A stretch of 64,000 nt of DNA from Rhizophagus irregularis (taxonomy: Eukaryota > Glomeromycota > Glomeromycetes > Glomerales > Glomeraceae): contig NC_089435.1 of NCBI RefSeq assembly GCF_026210795.1, positions 3,162,001-3,226,000 on the forward strand. Direction: 5' to 3'. Every line of letters starts with the position of its first letter. The first letter of the stretch is position 1. Under the pieces are notes generated by a model, which was not told where the DNA came from, did no database searches, and saw only the letters and a program-made list of their open reading frames with translations. This document shows, one piece after another, positions 11,642-22,367 of the stretch. Made by a program: the position numbers and the translations under genes.

Positions 11642-11831
11642 CGAGTTCGAAATTTAAAGTTTACACCGGTTACACATACATAAACCACATGCTCGCTTTT
11701 TTTTCTTTTTTTTATTTTTAAAAAACAGATAAATAACGTATATTTATACTTATATAGTTTGTAACACTAAAATCTACATTTCTAACACATTGAACACAAA
11801 AAAATATTCATACTTTGATGATAAAAAAACC

Positions 11832-14800
11832 ATGAACGCATATATTTATGAAAATGAATTACTTCTTAAATTAGAAAAGGAAGGATTTATTACTCCAGAT
11901 GAAAAAGTAAAAGAACTTTTAAAAGAATTGACAGAAATAAAATATTTATTTTCTTTAAAATTACTTTTCGAAAATTTTCAAAATAATTTTTCATCACAAA
12001 TTTTAATAAATTCATTAAAAGCATTATCAGATCCTACTCAATTTGATTATTATTCAAAAGAAAGTATAATTAGATTAGAATTACATTTAAGAACCTTGGT
12101 AATAGTATTAGAAAGAATATGTTTTTCCCCAATAATTCTTAGTAAAGAACTTCGAGATAAAATTTATAATTCTTTAACAAAATTTGTTGAAATTCATCGA
12201 AAGACAACACAAGTTATTGAAATAGGAATTGATAATAATTTTAGATCAAGTTTCAATCAATTTAATCAACAAAAGGATAATAATAATAATGATAATAATA
12301 TCATTAATAAGCGTAATTATAATATTGATTTTTTATTAGTTCACTTAAGAGATACATTACATAGCCTTCGTGATGATGAAACTTGGTTTCAGGAAATTTT
12401 AAGAAGGACAAAAGATATATTAAAAGCTTTATTAAATATTAGTCCAGGAGTATTATCGATTGTGGCACCTGGAATTACCATTTCAAATGATAGTTCAATA
12501 CTTCAAATGCTTTCTCAATTACGTCAAGGTTTAACCTTCAAATATCCAGTAGCTTCTTATTATGTAGATTGGAGAATTATGTTAATAATTCAACATAATG
12601 TTATTAATTGGTCAGAAAGTGATAAAAATATAATTAGTAAAAAATTCGGAGAAATGATTATAATGGAACATTTATGGAGTTATTTGGAAAGAGAATGGAT
12701 TAATATTTTTGATAAAACCATGTTAGATTCTCAAACAAAATTTGATGAAGTATCAAATAAACTCAATAAAGCATTAATAAATACAGGAAATTTTTTAAAT
12801 GATCTTATTAATGGAAGTGAACCTCTTGCATTACCAGATACATTATGGTTTGGAATTTTAGATCTTGCACAAAATCTTATTCAAAGGTCCACTCATACGG
12901 CTACATATGGTCTTTGTTATTATTTAGCAATTGAATCACTTAATATGGCACCAAGTAGTTTCATTCAATTTAAGGCAATTGAAATATTATTATACTTGAA
13001 TAATATTAATAATGAATTATTTTCGATGATAGAAATTGATTTTAATCAATATGCAGCAAAATTGGATAAAAATGATTCATTAATAAAATTTCAAAATTTA
13101 TTAATATTTGTTAAAGAAAAATGTCAACAAGATTTTAATTTATTAAATGGTGATATATTATTAGGAAAAGGAAAAGGAAAAAGTTTGGAACAAAATACAA
13201 TATTTAAAAAAGAAGAAATATTACCTTCAACAATTTTAGATATTATAGCAAATGAAATAACATGTCCAATTAGTAATGAACCAACAAATCAATTATGTAT
13301 ATTAAAATGTCAACATGTATTATCATTAAATAATTTAAAAAAATTAAAACAAAAGAAATGTCCAAAATGTAGAGAAAAAGTTGAAGATAATGATATTAGA
13401 TATTTACCACAAAATGCTATATATAAAAATTTATATTCTTATCTTTATGATGCTGGATATATTTTACCTTCAATTGAATTTGAAGATTCATCAAATAATC
13501 TATATGAGAATGATTCTAATAATTCAGAAGTTGATCTTATGTTAACTAAAAATAAGAAATTGATTAAAGAAATAAAACTTAATTCAAATAGATTTACATT
13601 AATACAATCAATATTTCAAATTACAAAATCAAAAAATTTAACTTATCAGGAAGTTATAAAAGTATTAGAAGAAAAAAAATATGGAAAAGCTGTATTAATA
13701 TGTAAAAAATATTTAGGAAATTTTCCTAGAAGTTATACTATGAGATGTATTTTAGCTTATGCTTATAGAAATCTTAACAGTTATAAATTAGCTTTTTTAT
13801 ACTTAAATGAAGCTATTAAATTAAAAAGAAAAAATCCAATTGCATATTGTATTCGTGGAGAAATTTTTTTCAAACAAAGTATATATGAATATGCAATATT
13901 TGATTTAAATATCTCAATATCATATAAGCTTAAAGTAAATAATGTATATATATTATTAGGTAATAGCAATTTACTTGAAGGAGAAAAGTCTCAAGAAAAA
14001 AATGATTATACAATATCATGTTATAATCATGCATTGAAAAATTATAATATTGCATTACAAAATAATCCAAATAATTATATATGTCTTAAGAATTGTGCAT
14101 ATATTTATGAATGTCAAGAAAAGTATTTAAATACTTTAGAAATGTTGGATAAATTATTAGGTATTAATCAGGATGATTCATTATTTTTATGTTATTATGG
14201 AGAAATTCTTAATGATTTAAAAAGATATAATGAATCATTAATAATTTTTACAAAAGCATCTAATTTAGATCCTGAAAATATTCATATTTTAATTAAACAA
14301 GCTATTACTTATTATATTATTCAAAAATATGATTTAGCTTTATTGAATCTTGAAAAAGTTATACGGATGGATCCTTTAAATAGTATAGCATATTATTACA
14401 AAGGGTTAACATATTATATGATGGAAAAATATAGTAATGCCATGATTACTTTGGAAAAATTCATGGAATTGGATTTTAATGATGATTTGGCAAATATGTT
14501 ATTTTATTATTTAAAAGATTTATTGGATGATAACAATTTTGAAAATTGGAATAATGAAATTCTTTTAAAAATCAACCAATTTTCATATATTAATAGTAAT
14601 AATTTATTACTTCTTATAAGATGTAAAGCATATATTAAATTGAAAAATTATTATGAAGCAAATAGGGATTTAAATAGATTATTTGAATTAAATAATAATA
14701 TATCATTTATTTATTTATTACAAGAATATTCCGATTTTTGGTCATATTTATGTAATTATCATGGAATAAATAACGAGGAATCTGCAAAATTTGGAATTAT

Positions 14801-14879
14801 TGATGAATTTAATAATTATTTATATAATGGTGAGACCGCAAGAAATGATTATTTTGAAAAAATGAAATTAATTAATTAA
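11832..14879 (+). CDS. RING/U-box-like and TPR repeat protein
   Basis: An intronless 1015-residue protein. I start at the ATG at 11832; the upstream TTG at 11790 is not a plausible eukaryotic start. The N-terminal 460 residues are helical and unrecognised. Near residues 475-520 comes a RING/U-box-like segment: C478-P-I-S, then C493-Q-H495, then C510-P-K-C513. The second ligand of the first pair is serine, so it may bind one zinc or fold like a U-box. TPR-like repeats follow from about 620 to 1000 (motifs such as AYRNLNSYKLAFLYLNEAI and KQAITYYIIQKYDLALLNLE). A U-box with TPRs recalls the E3 ligase CHIP, but with the order reversed. Likely role: an E3 ligase or scaffold in protein quality control. 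Similar RING-TPR proteins appear common in Rhizophagus. Asparagine-rich tracts near residues 155-160 are low complexity. Confidence 0.8.
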   Translation: MNAYIYENELLLKLEKEGFITPDEKVKELLKELTEIKYLFSLKLLFENFQNNFSSQILINSLKALSDPTQFDYYSKESIIRLELHLRTLVIVLERICFSPIILSKELRDKIYNSLTKFVEIHRKTTQVIEIGIDNNFRSSFNQFNQQKDNNNNDNNIINKRNYNIDFLLVHLRDTLHSLRDDETWFQEILRRTKDILKALLNISPGVLSIVAPGITISNDSSILQMLSQLRQGLTFKYPVASYYVDWRIMLIIQHNVINWSESDKNIISKKFGEMIIMEHLWSYLEREWINIFDKTMLDSQTKFDEVSNKLNKALINTGNFLNDLINGSEPLALPDTLWFGILDLAQNLIQRSTHTATYGLCYYLAIESLNMAPSSFIQFKAIEILLYLNNINNELFSMIEIDFNQYAAKLDKNDSLIKFQNLLIFVKEKCQQDFNLLNGDILLGKGKGKSLEQNTIFKKEEILPSTILDIIANEITCPISNEPTNQLCILKCQHVLSLNNLKKLKQKKCPKCREKVEDNDIRYLPQNAIYKNLYSYLYDAGYILPSIEFEDSSNNLYENDSNNSEVDLMLTKNKKLIKEIKLNSNRFTLIQSIFQITKSKNLTYQEVIKVLEEKKYGKAVLICKKYLGNFPRSYTMRCILAYAYRNLNSYKLAFLYLNEAIKLKRKNPIAYCIRGEIFFKQSIYEYAIFDLNISISYKLKVNNVYILLGNSNLLEGEKSQEKNDYTISCYNHALKNYNIALQNNPNNYICLKNCAYIYECQEKYLNTLEMLDKLLGINQDDSLFLCYYGEILNDLKRYNESLIIFTKASNLDPENIHILIKQAITYYIIQKYDLALLNLEKVIRMDPLNSIAYYYKGLTYYMMEKYSNAMITLEKFMELDFNDDLANMLFYYLKDLLDDNNFENWNNEILLKINQFSYINSNNLLLLIRCKAYIKLKNYYEANRDLNRLFELNNNISFIYLLQEYSDFWSYLCNYHGINNEESAKFGIIDEFNNYLYNGETARNDYFEKMKLIN

Positions 14880-15092
14880 ATATTTTAATTTATTGAATTA
14901 TAGAAAAGAAAGTTTACTTGATTTCAAATCTTTTAAATTCTAATAAGAAATTTTCCAAGTTTCTAGAAAACGATTCAGATAGCGGGTAAGATTTTTGTAT
15001 AGTAATACTTACAATAACTTTAACTAATATAATTAATATAAATTTTAAGAAACCAAAGTTCGTCAGAAAAGGCAATTACTTTTAAAGGTGAA

Positions 15093-15735
15093 ATGCCTTC
15101 TATCGGTTTTCCCAAACTTTTCAATAACAAAAAATTATCTTCGCATTTCATAACTTGGAAAATAAATATCAAGAAGATATTATCTGAAGAATGCTTTGTG
15201 AAATTCACCATTATAGAGGGAAACGATAACGATGTAAGCGTAACTACTCTTAATTCCGACTTTTTTTATAAATGTTTTATTTAACATATGAATTTAATAT
15301 AGAACTCGAATACGTTATCGCGTGAACATGTATTAAAATATGATGATATTTTAAAACTTGAAGGAATAGGTTGGATTGAATATACACTTCCATTTTCAAT
15401 ATTAACAGATAACAATATGGAATGGATACAACCTTCAATTGATATGAAAAATCATTCGATCATTATGGTATGCTTTTTTTTTAATGAAAATCAGAATATT
15501 ACGATTATCGCCGATTCGCCATTATTAATTAATAATTTAATATTCTTAATTAAAGCAAATAGATTATGTTCAATTCGTAACATCTGAAAGACAAACGATT
15601 TATGCTACTAAAATGGGACATTTCTTACCAATACATAAATTATATCCAAATATTCCAGAAGCTTTTAAGGATAAGTATTTTTCAAAGAAAGAAATGGAGA
15701 ATTTGATTAATTTGAAAGACATAATTAATAATTAG
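15093..15735 (+). CDS. Small three-exon gene, unknown family
   Basis: Exons 15093-15233, 15303-15467 and 15556-15735 join in phase 0 through introns with GTAAGC/AG and GTATGC/AG borders, giving 161 residues. None of these exons gives a long ORF alone, but the spliced frame stays open: MPSIGFPKLFNNKKLSSHF at the start, EGIGWIEYTLPFSILTDNN in the middle, and ATKMGHFLPIHKLYPNIPEA near the end. I see no signal peptide, membrane segment or known motif. The start is uncertain because the frame is open upstream to about 15054 and a possible 5' exon ending in ENDSDSG lies before GGTAAGA at about 14984. It lies in tandem behind the RING-TPR gene with only about 200 bp between. Confidence 0.55.
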
Positions 15736-16391
15736 CAGAAATATATTAAGGATTATTAATTTGTTATATATTATTTAATTTATAAAATACCGCATAATCA
15801 ATTTATTAAACTTAAATAAAATATATCGATATTCTTTATGACCATTTATAAATAAATACCGTATTTTGCGTCACAGAATCCCCCCATGTCACAGTACCCT
15901 GCAAAAAACAAGTAGGAAATCTCATTACATCCCAGGTGCTACATGTATAAGACCTCAATTGTCCTCCATTACTAATAAAAACTGAGGGTCAACCCCGAAA
16001 TTTGTATCATACCCGGGGTACCATTGTCCCCCTTATACAGTACTTAACAATTGCTAATCGAATTGCTCGATTCGTCAAATAATAATTAAATCATGTCTAA
16101 CCTAACTCAACCTAAAATCACAAAATAATAATAACGTGATTTTTTTACACTCCATCACCGGCGTCACCCCGTGTTAAATAACCACGGCGCTTCAGCTTAT
16201 TAATTTACCCGATAAAGTAATATACATCATTTTTTGGAATATGACATTATGTCATATTACTGGAAAAACTATTTAATTTATAATCTAATAAATTCATGAA
16301 TTAAAAAAAATCGTTCATGTTTCTTTCTCGTTAATAAATTCACAAAAAATTATTATTCAACTTTTATTTTTTTACTTTAACCTATTAAAAT
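15736..16391. other. Intergenic DNA with a short palindrome
   Basis: No gene recognised. AATATGACAT and ATGTCATATT around 16238-16258 form a 10-bp perfect palindrome with a single central base, about 135 bp before the next start codon. It could be a binding site for a dimeric regulator. Confidence 0.35.
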
Positions 16392-17219
16392 ATGTCGTCG
16401 TCATACAAAATGAAAAGAGGAAGTAGTTATAGAGGAAAAGGTAGAGCAAACCGAACAGAATCTTATCGACCTTGGAACGCCGCCGCGCTTGGTAAACCTA
16501 TCTCAGAACCAACATATGACCCTGGATCTTATACTTCTTTTGATGCAACATATGATCCTGGATCTTATACTTCTTTTGATGCAATGGATATTGATGAATA
16601 TCAAATATTTGAAATTGATCATACCCAATTTCGTCCTTGGAACGCTGCTTCCTTAAATAAAATCGATATTATTAAAAATGGATCTTCAGTAAGTATTTAC
16701 ATGTCGAATATCAATTCTTTTTGTATTTATTGATATTTCAATTATTATTATATTTTTTTTTTTTAGGAAATTACTTCTGTACCTAATCAACTGGTAAAGT
16801 TACAGTATTTTATTATAATAAGCCTCTCTTATTTTTCATCGAGAGATTGATTTTATAATTTATATTTATTTTATCATAGTCTATTCTCTCTCCGGAACAA
16901 TCAAATCAAAATAATTTTTGGTATCAACCTACTTTTCAACATCAAAACAATTCATCATATAGTGCAATTGAAGATTTAAAACAAATTAATTGGGATGATT
17001 TTACCAAACAAATGATGTTAGAAGAATCCAGGATTACAAAAATTCAAAATTTAAATCAAAACGTAAATAATGATCGTGATCGAACTTTTGAAAATTTTTT
17101 TAAATTTTAAAAAGTTTAACATAAAAAAATTTTTGATTTTTTTTTTTTTGCAATTTCTTTTTTTTTTCTAGTCTTCTACTTTTGATAAAACGATATTAGA
17201 TGAATTTGATCCATTGTAA
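16392..17219 (+). CDS. Small protein with duplicated PWNAA motif, unknown
   Basis: Exons 16392-16688 and 16767-16793 (a 27-nt microexon) join exon three at 16880, all in phase 0. Two endings are possible and both give 184 residues: exon three runs to the TAA at 17108-17110, or it ends at 17062 before GTAAAT and joins 17172-17219 (ending TILDEFDPL). The protein opens with a basic, serine-rich stretch (MSSSYKMKRGSSYRGKGRA). RPWNAA occurs twice (near residues 34 and 83), and the 12-residue word TYDPGSYTSFDA is tandemly duplicated in between. The C-terminal half is polar (QNNFWYQPTFQHQNNSSYS). No known domain or signal peptide is visible. It lies in tandem upstream of RPAP1. Confidence 0.65.
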
Positions 17220-17470
17220 TTTTCAGGAAAAGTGATCGCTATTAACATCTATCGAAGATCTTAATCGCTTTTTTTTTTATATGTAATAATTCGTTAATTT
17301 TATTCCTAATAAAATAATATATTCATTATACTGTATTATACGAGCGAACGTGTTATAATCTGTCGATCAAAATAGATCATTGCGTAATTGTGTTACATTG
17401 TTCAAATAATATCATTATACCGCTTTTTTTCTTTTTTTTTAATTTGATAATCTTTTTTCTCTTATTAAAA

Positions 17471-20400
17471 ATGTCGCAAACGAAAGATAATGTTCGAATG
17501 AGAGATAGGGCTGAAACTGAAGAGGAACTTTTAAAACTTCAAGAAGAATTTTTGGCGAATAAACCGAAAGCTGCTGCGACTGTGATTAGAAAAAGTAAAC
17601 CACCTACTGTTATATCCTCTTCGTCTCAATTTGAGAACAATAATGTTAATGTCGTTGAAAAAGATATAGTCACTTTGGATGATAATGTAAAAACATCATC
17701 AAATTCAATAAAAGGAAAAACTAAAAGTAAGAAAAAGAAATCATTATTATCTTCTAACCGAAAAAAATCACTTGAAAGTGATGGTGGCGCACAAAGATTT
17801 GAAATTGATTTAGATCAAGAGATTGAAAATACCACAGAACAAGAAGAACATGTACCCGCAGTAAAAAAAGTATTAGATATGCATTCTTATCAAACGGGAG
17901 CTGTTGGAATGGTTACTGAAAAATTTGCAACTGAACCCGTATTACCGCCTAATATTACTAATAATAATGATACATCATCAGATGGGGGATTTCCCAAACC
18001 TGTTCATCGAAGTTTATTTAAACGAAGAAGACAGGCTTTAGATGAAGAATCAAAATCAAACATAGATAATTTGCAAAATCAACAAATCAATAATGAAAAT
18101 ACAACAAAAGATATTAAAAATTTACCTACAACAACAGCTGTTTCATCAACATCATTAAATACTTTAAATAAAGATACTAAAATATTTAATTCAGATTATT
18201 TGGAAATTGATCGTGAAAATGTTGAGAAAATTTCAAACATGTCTGAAGAAGAAATATTAAAAACTGTTGAAATGCTACGTCAAACTTTAAGTCCTAAATT
18301 AGTAGAAAAACTTTCAAAAAATAAGCCTTTGGTCGAAAGGATACCCGAGGAATCAAATGAAGGATTTAATGGTACAGAGGAAAAAGAAATTAAGCACGTA
18401 CATTTTGAAGAGAATAAGATGAACTATGAAGAAGAAGATGATGATTCATTACCGCTTAAAATGAAGGAAAAATATTTTCCAAACGTACCAATCGAACCTG
18501 AAAAAATTGAATGGATGGGCGTTGAGTTCAAAAAAGATGAATCAACAACGACTAAAGATCAAGGTATGGTTAAAGATTATTCTAGCCCATATATCCCTAA
18601 ATCATCAGATCCACCTGCCGCATTTTATAGATTTGATTTTCATGGGAATATTATGGAGAAGGATGCAGACGTTCCTACTTATATGGGTCTTCATCATCAT
18701 GGGGATAATCCTGATCAAGCTGGGTATACATCGAGTGAACTGCTTCATTTGTCAAGAAGCAGAGTTTCAAGTCAAAGAATTATACCTTTAAATGTTATTG
18801 GTAGAATTATGAGAAAGGTTAGGAAAGGACATTATGGAATTGAGAAATGTAAGGGAATTACCGAATGGATGATTAAAATGAAGTTGCCTATATATTTGAG
18901 AACAGCATTAGATGATACAGCAGAATCAGTAATTGTAGCTGCTGTTGATGCGATATCTGCCTTGATTATCGGCGGGACAGAAGGTTTAGATGTTGAGGAA
19001 GAAATTTGGGATCGTTCTGGTAGATTATATCGTGGATACGAAAGCGTTGCTCTTCAGGATGTTCCTGAAACCAAAGTCAAGAAACATTTTGGAATGGATA
19101 TTGCTTTACAAGATGAAAACGAAGAAGACGTGAATACAACCGAGTATCATGTTAGACTCGCATCAAAAGACTTAATTGCAGGCTTAATTTCGATGGATAT
19201 TCTATATCGATTTCGTTATCTTTTGGAAAAATTGAGATTACCATATATTACAAACGAACAAATCATTTTAATGCTTATTCGTTTCGCACGCCATTCTCAT
19301 AAAAGTGCAATGTTTATATTTGAATGTCCTCAGCTTGTTGATGTCATACATAAAAAATTTTTGTGTGTAGCTTGGCCTGTCATATATAATAATGGTGATG
19401 ATGCACTCTCACAATTTCCAAGTTTGTCAGCCGTGAAACTTTTCCGTTTACTATGCCAATCATCTGGAAAAATTAGTCAAAGTATTATCCAAAATTATAT
19501 CGAGACGTTTTTAAGATATATTGTAGTAAATCCTTCAACCATATCGAATGAATTTGAGATGAATCTTGGTTACAAAATTTTACAAGAAACTTTGAGAATT
19601 TATCAAACTCTTGCGGCACATGGACTTTATCATGGAATTCTTTCTCAAGCATATTCGGTTTTCGGTGGATATTTATCGAAGGAAATAATATATTCTCTTT
19701 CTCCTCCATGGCAATGGAAAGGTGACAATATTCCACAAATGAAGCATAAACTAGATATTGCTATATCATTCTTCAGACTTTTGGAGATTTGGATTCGGAC
19801 CTCTAAAAAAGATACTGGTACAGATGTTGAATCTGGGGCTCAACCAAGTGAATTTATTAATGACTCGGTAGAATTAATGGATAAGTTCGTTAGTTCATTT
19901 CCATTTGAAATTGATAATAAGATTGAAAATTCTAGAGAATTTGAAAAAGCTCTAATTTTGATTTCAAGTATAGCAAGATATATTGCGTCTTGGTATCAAT
20001 ATTTAGGTGATTATCCATTAAAAGATACCAGTCAGATTAAGAAAATATGGGAAAGATTAAAGTTTGATTCGTGGCAATCCTCAAAAATTGGTATATATCT
20101 ATCAAATCGTTTGCCAGCCTGTTTGAACGCTTATTATGTTTCTAAGAAAGACATTTGGCAATTATCCAATTTACCTGGTGCTTATTACCCCATTACATTC
20201 GAGCATATTTCAAAATCTATAACAATGTCGGTGTTATATGATTTGTACTTGTCTTACATATCCTTGATTCATCAAATAAGTAATTTATTTTCAGGCGACA
20301 AGGAATTTTCTATTAATTCATTAAGCGTTATTACAACATTTGTTCCTATAGATCTCATAAAACATCACATTATTAAGTTCCCACCTAAAAGAAACTGGCT

Positions 20401-21820
20401 TGATTTTTTTGATAGAACACGCACTTATTTATTATATGAATGGATGTGTGCTATTAGTTCGCTTATTGATAAAATAGGTGATGATAAGTTTCAATCACAA
20501 TTTTCAAAGAAACTATTGCAGGTAGCATTGATTATAATGTCACATTTGTTGCCTGGGGACGAAAATATCAGTTTAAATATACTTAATAGAATATTTGATG
20601 GAATAACGGCTTTGTCACCAGATCCTAAAAGAGCCGAAGGAATCAAGAAATCGCTTAGGTCTTTTTATAAGAATCGTATTATTACAAGCAATACTAAAGA
20701 AGAAATATATTCTTTTTCGGGACAACAAGAAGAGGATCCCACCTTATTATGGAATTTGACAAGAAATAATAGTCATGGCGGATTACCTTTATCAAGAGCA
20801 TGGGTATGGACTCCGATTGACGTATTATATAGTAAGAGATCAGATGTTATAATGGATGAAGAGGTTAGATTTGAAGTTGTAAGAGATTGTTTAGAATTTG
20901 GATGGGAAATTATGGAAACATGTCAAGACGTTGCAAGGTCAAGTGACGTTATTGATCGTAATGTTGAAAGATTGGTTATGAATCCCGCAATTGTTGTACT
21001 ATCAATTATGAAGATTTTCTTGTTAGAAGGGGAATTATATAGGAATTCTAATATTGAAGTGTGGATTGATAGAATTCTTTCACGATATACATTTGGGTAT
21101 GGGTCAGAAAAAGAACGAGACGCGATTGTAGATTTACCAGAAGATTCTTATTCGCTCGAAGATGCAGCTAAAGATGTTTTGACAGTACCGTTTTATACGT
21201 TTTTTACGGATTTTTCTGCTATATACGCAGCTGAATCATTTGGACACAAATCTTTTGCACAATGTATAATTGTTCCTTTATCAACAATTTATCCTTTCGA
21301 TTTTAAATTGTTAGTATGGGGTGATTTATTTGAGGTTTTAGGTACGATTAATATTAAATATGAAGAAGTAATATGTTTAAATCCTTCATTTAATGAAGGA
21401 TTAAATAGTTATTTTTGGCCTTTGGAAAATAATAAAGCGTTGATACAATCGTATGTAAATTCTATTATACATCTTAAATTGACAAGTGAAAAAACTCCAT
21501 TCTTATATTGGATTGTCATACATCACTTGAATGGATTCGTATTTTGGAATATTCAAGAAGGAGAAAATCAAGATGAAATTAAGAAAGATCATGGTAAAGT
21601 TCAAATGAGGATTGATATTGCAAAAGCGATTGTTAAAGGAGCAAAATCTGATATAGTAAAAGATTGGATAAGGTATACCGAAAAGAATTTTGGTGATGAT
21701 GTAAAGGAATTGATGAAAATGCCACAATGTTTTAAAGACTTAGATGATTTAAAATTAAAGAGTAGGTTAGAATGGTTGAATAACGTTAATATTAATATTG
21801 ATGAAAATTTAATTTATTAA
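17471..21820 (+). CDS. RPAP1: RNA polymerase II-associated protein 1 homologue
   Basis: A single-exon protein of 1449 residues starting at the ATG at 17471 (MSQTKDNVRMRD). The listed GTG 81 bases upstream would add a spurious hydrophobic leader. The N-terminal RPAP1 signature is seen near residues 257-285 (MSEEEILKTVEMLRQTLSPK), and the C-terminal RPAP1 signature follows: YRFDFHGNIM near 387 and QAGYTSSELLHLSRS near 413. The remaining 1000 residues are helical, as expected for the repeat solenoid of this family. RPAP1 helps assemble or import RNA polymerase II together with GPN GTPases and chaperones. The length is close to that of animal and plant RPAP1. The region between residues 30 and 250 is acidic, lysine-rich and probably disordered. 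The function is inferred from homology. Confidence 0.9.
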   Translation: MSQTKDNVRMRDRAETEEELLKLQEEFLANKPKAAATVIRKSKPPTVISSSSQFENNNVNVVEKDIVTLDDNVKTSSNSIKGKTKSKKKKSLLSSNRKKSLESDGGAQRFEIDLDQEIENTTEQEEHVPAVKKVLDMHSYQTGAVGMVTEKFATEPVLPPNITNNNDTSSDGGFPKPVHRSLFKRRRQALDEESKSNIDNLQNQQINNENTTKDIKNLPTTTAVSSTSLNTLNKDTKIFNSDYLEIDRENVEKISNMSEEEILKTVEMLRQTLSPKLVEKLSKNKPLVERIPEESNEGFNGTEEKEIKHVHFEENKMNYEEEDDDSLPLKMKEKYFPNVPIEPEKIEWMGVEFKKDESTTTKDQGMVKDYSSPYIPKSSDPPAAFYRFDFHGNIMEKDADVPTYMGLHHHGDNPDQAGYTSSELLHLSRSRVSSQRIIPLNVIGRIMRKVRKGHYGIEKCKGITEWMIKMKLPIYLRTALDDTAESVIVAAVDAISALIIGGTEGLDVEEEIWDRSGRLYRGYESVALQDVPETKVKKHFGMDIALQDENEEDVNTTEYHVRLASKDLIAGLISMDILYRFRYLLEKLRLPYITNEQIILMLIRFARHSHKSAMFIFECPQLVDVIHKKFLCVAWPVIYNNGDDALSQFPSLSAVKLFRLLCQSSGKISQSIIQNYIETFLRYIVVNPSTISNEFEMNLGYKILQETLRIYQTLAAHGLYHGILSQAYSVFGGYLSKEIIYSLSPPWQWKGDNIPQMKHKLDIAISFFRLLEIWIRTSKKDTGTDVESGAQPSEFINDSVELMDKFVSSFPFEIDNKIENSREFEKALILISSIARYIASWYQYLGDYPLKDTSQIKKIWERLKFDSWQSSKIGIYLSNRLPACLNAYYVSKKDIWQLSNLPGAYYPITFEHISKSITMSVLYDLYLSYISLIHQISNLFSGDKEFSINSLSVITTFVPIDLIKHHIIKFPPKRNWLDFFDRTRTYLLYEWMCAISSLIDKIGDDKFQSQFSKKLLQVALIIMSHLLPGDENISLNILNRIFDGITALSPDPKRAEGIKKSLRSFYKNRIITSNTKEEIYSFSGQQEEDPTLLWNLTRNNSHGGLPLSRAWVWTPIDVLYSKRSDVIMDEEVRFEVVRDCLEFGWEIMETCQDVARSSDVIDRNVERLVMNPAIVVLSIMKIFLLEGELYRNSNIEVWIDRILSRYTFGYGSEKERDAIVDLPEDSYSLEDAAKDVLTVPFYTFFTDFSAIYAAESFGHKSFAQCIIVPLSTIYPFDFKLLVWGDLFEVLGTINIKYEEVICLNPSFNEGLNSYFWPLENNKALIQSYVNSIIHLKLTSEKTPFLYWIVIHHLNGFVFWNIQEGENQDEIKKDHGKVQMRIDIAKAIVKGAKSDIVKDWIRYTEKNFGDDVKELMKMPQCFKDLDDLKLKSRLEWLNNVNINIDENLIY

Positions 21821-22367
21821 TCGTTAACGATACTTACAAAAAAAAAATTAGAATAATGCTGTAATATTATTTTCTTGATCATGTAAAGAATTTATTATTT
21901 AATCTAGATGAAAGGATTTTAATAAAGAAAAGAAAGAATTTATTTGCAATCTTTTTTTTTTTTTTTTTTTGAAAAGATATTTTTCAGTTTTATTGAAGAA
22001 AAAAAAACAAATCTAGAAACAATTGTATATAAAATGTAATATATAAACAAGCAAGAAAAAATGAAAATAAATAAATAAATTAAAGAAAAAATGCGTGAGG
22101 AAGAATTATTAAAAAAAATAAAATGTACACAAATGAAACATCTATAAACGAAAATATGTATGATGAGGAAATAATAGGAGGAATTAGATGGTGATATTTG
22201 TTTTGATCAAGTGTGTAATTTTTTAATTTTTTTTAAAAGAGGATGATGAGCGGAATTTATGATGGATTCTTTTTTTTATTTTAAAGGGTAATTGATCAAA
22301 TGATCAAATTTTTTAACAATATACATTATTTCTCAAAAACAACATATTTCAAGACTTTTTGAGACGA
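21821..22367. other. Convergent intergenic DNA
   Basis: Separates the convergent RPAP1 and chitin synthase genes. It holds T and A runs (for example at 21952-21971) and presumably both 3' ends. No gene is seen. Confidence 0.5.

Noticed and set aside
11790-11831. TTG start for the RING-TPR protein
   Set aside because: Not a credible eukaryotic start; the ATG at 11832 follows in frame.
17390-17470. GTG start for RPAP1
   Set aside because: Adds a hydrophobic leader unlike RPAP1; the ATG at 17471 is followed at once by typical N-terminal sequence.
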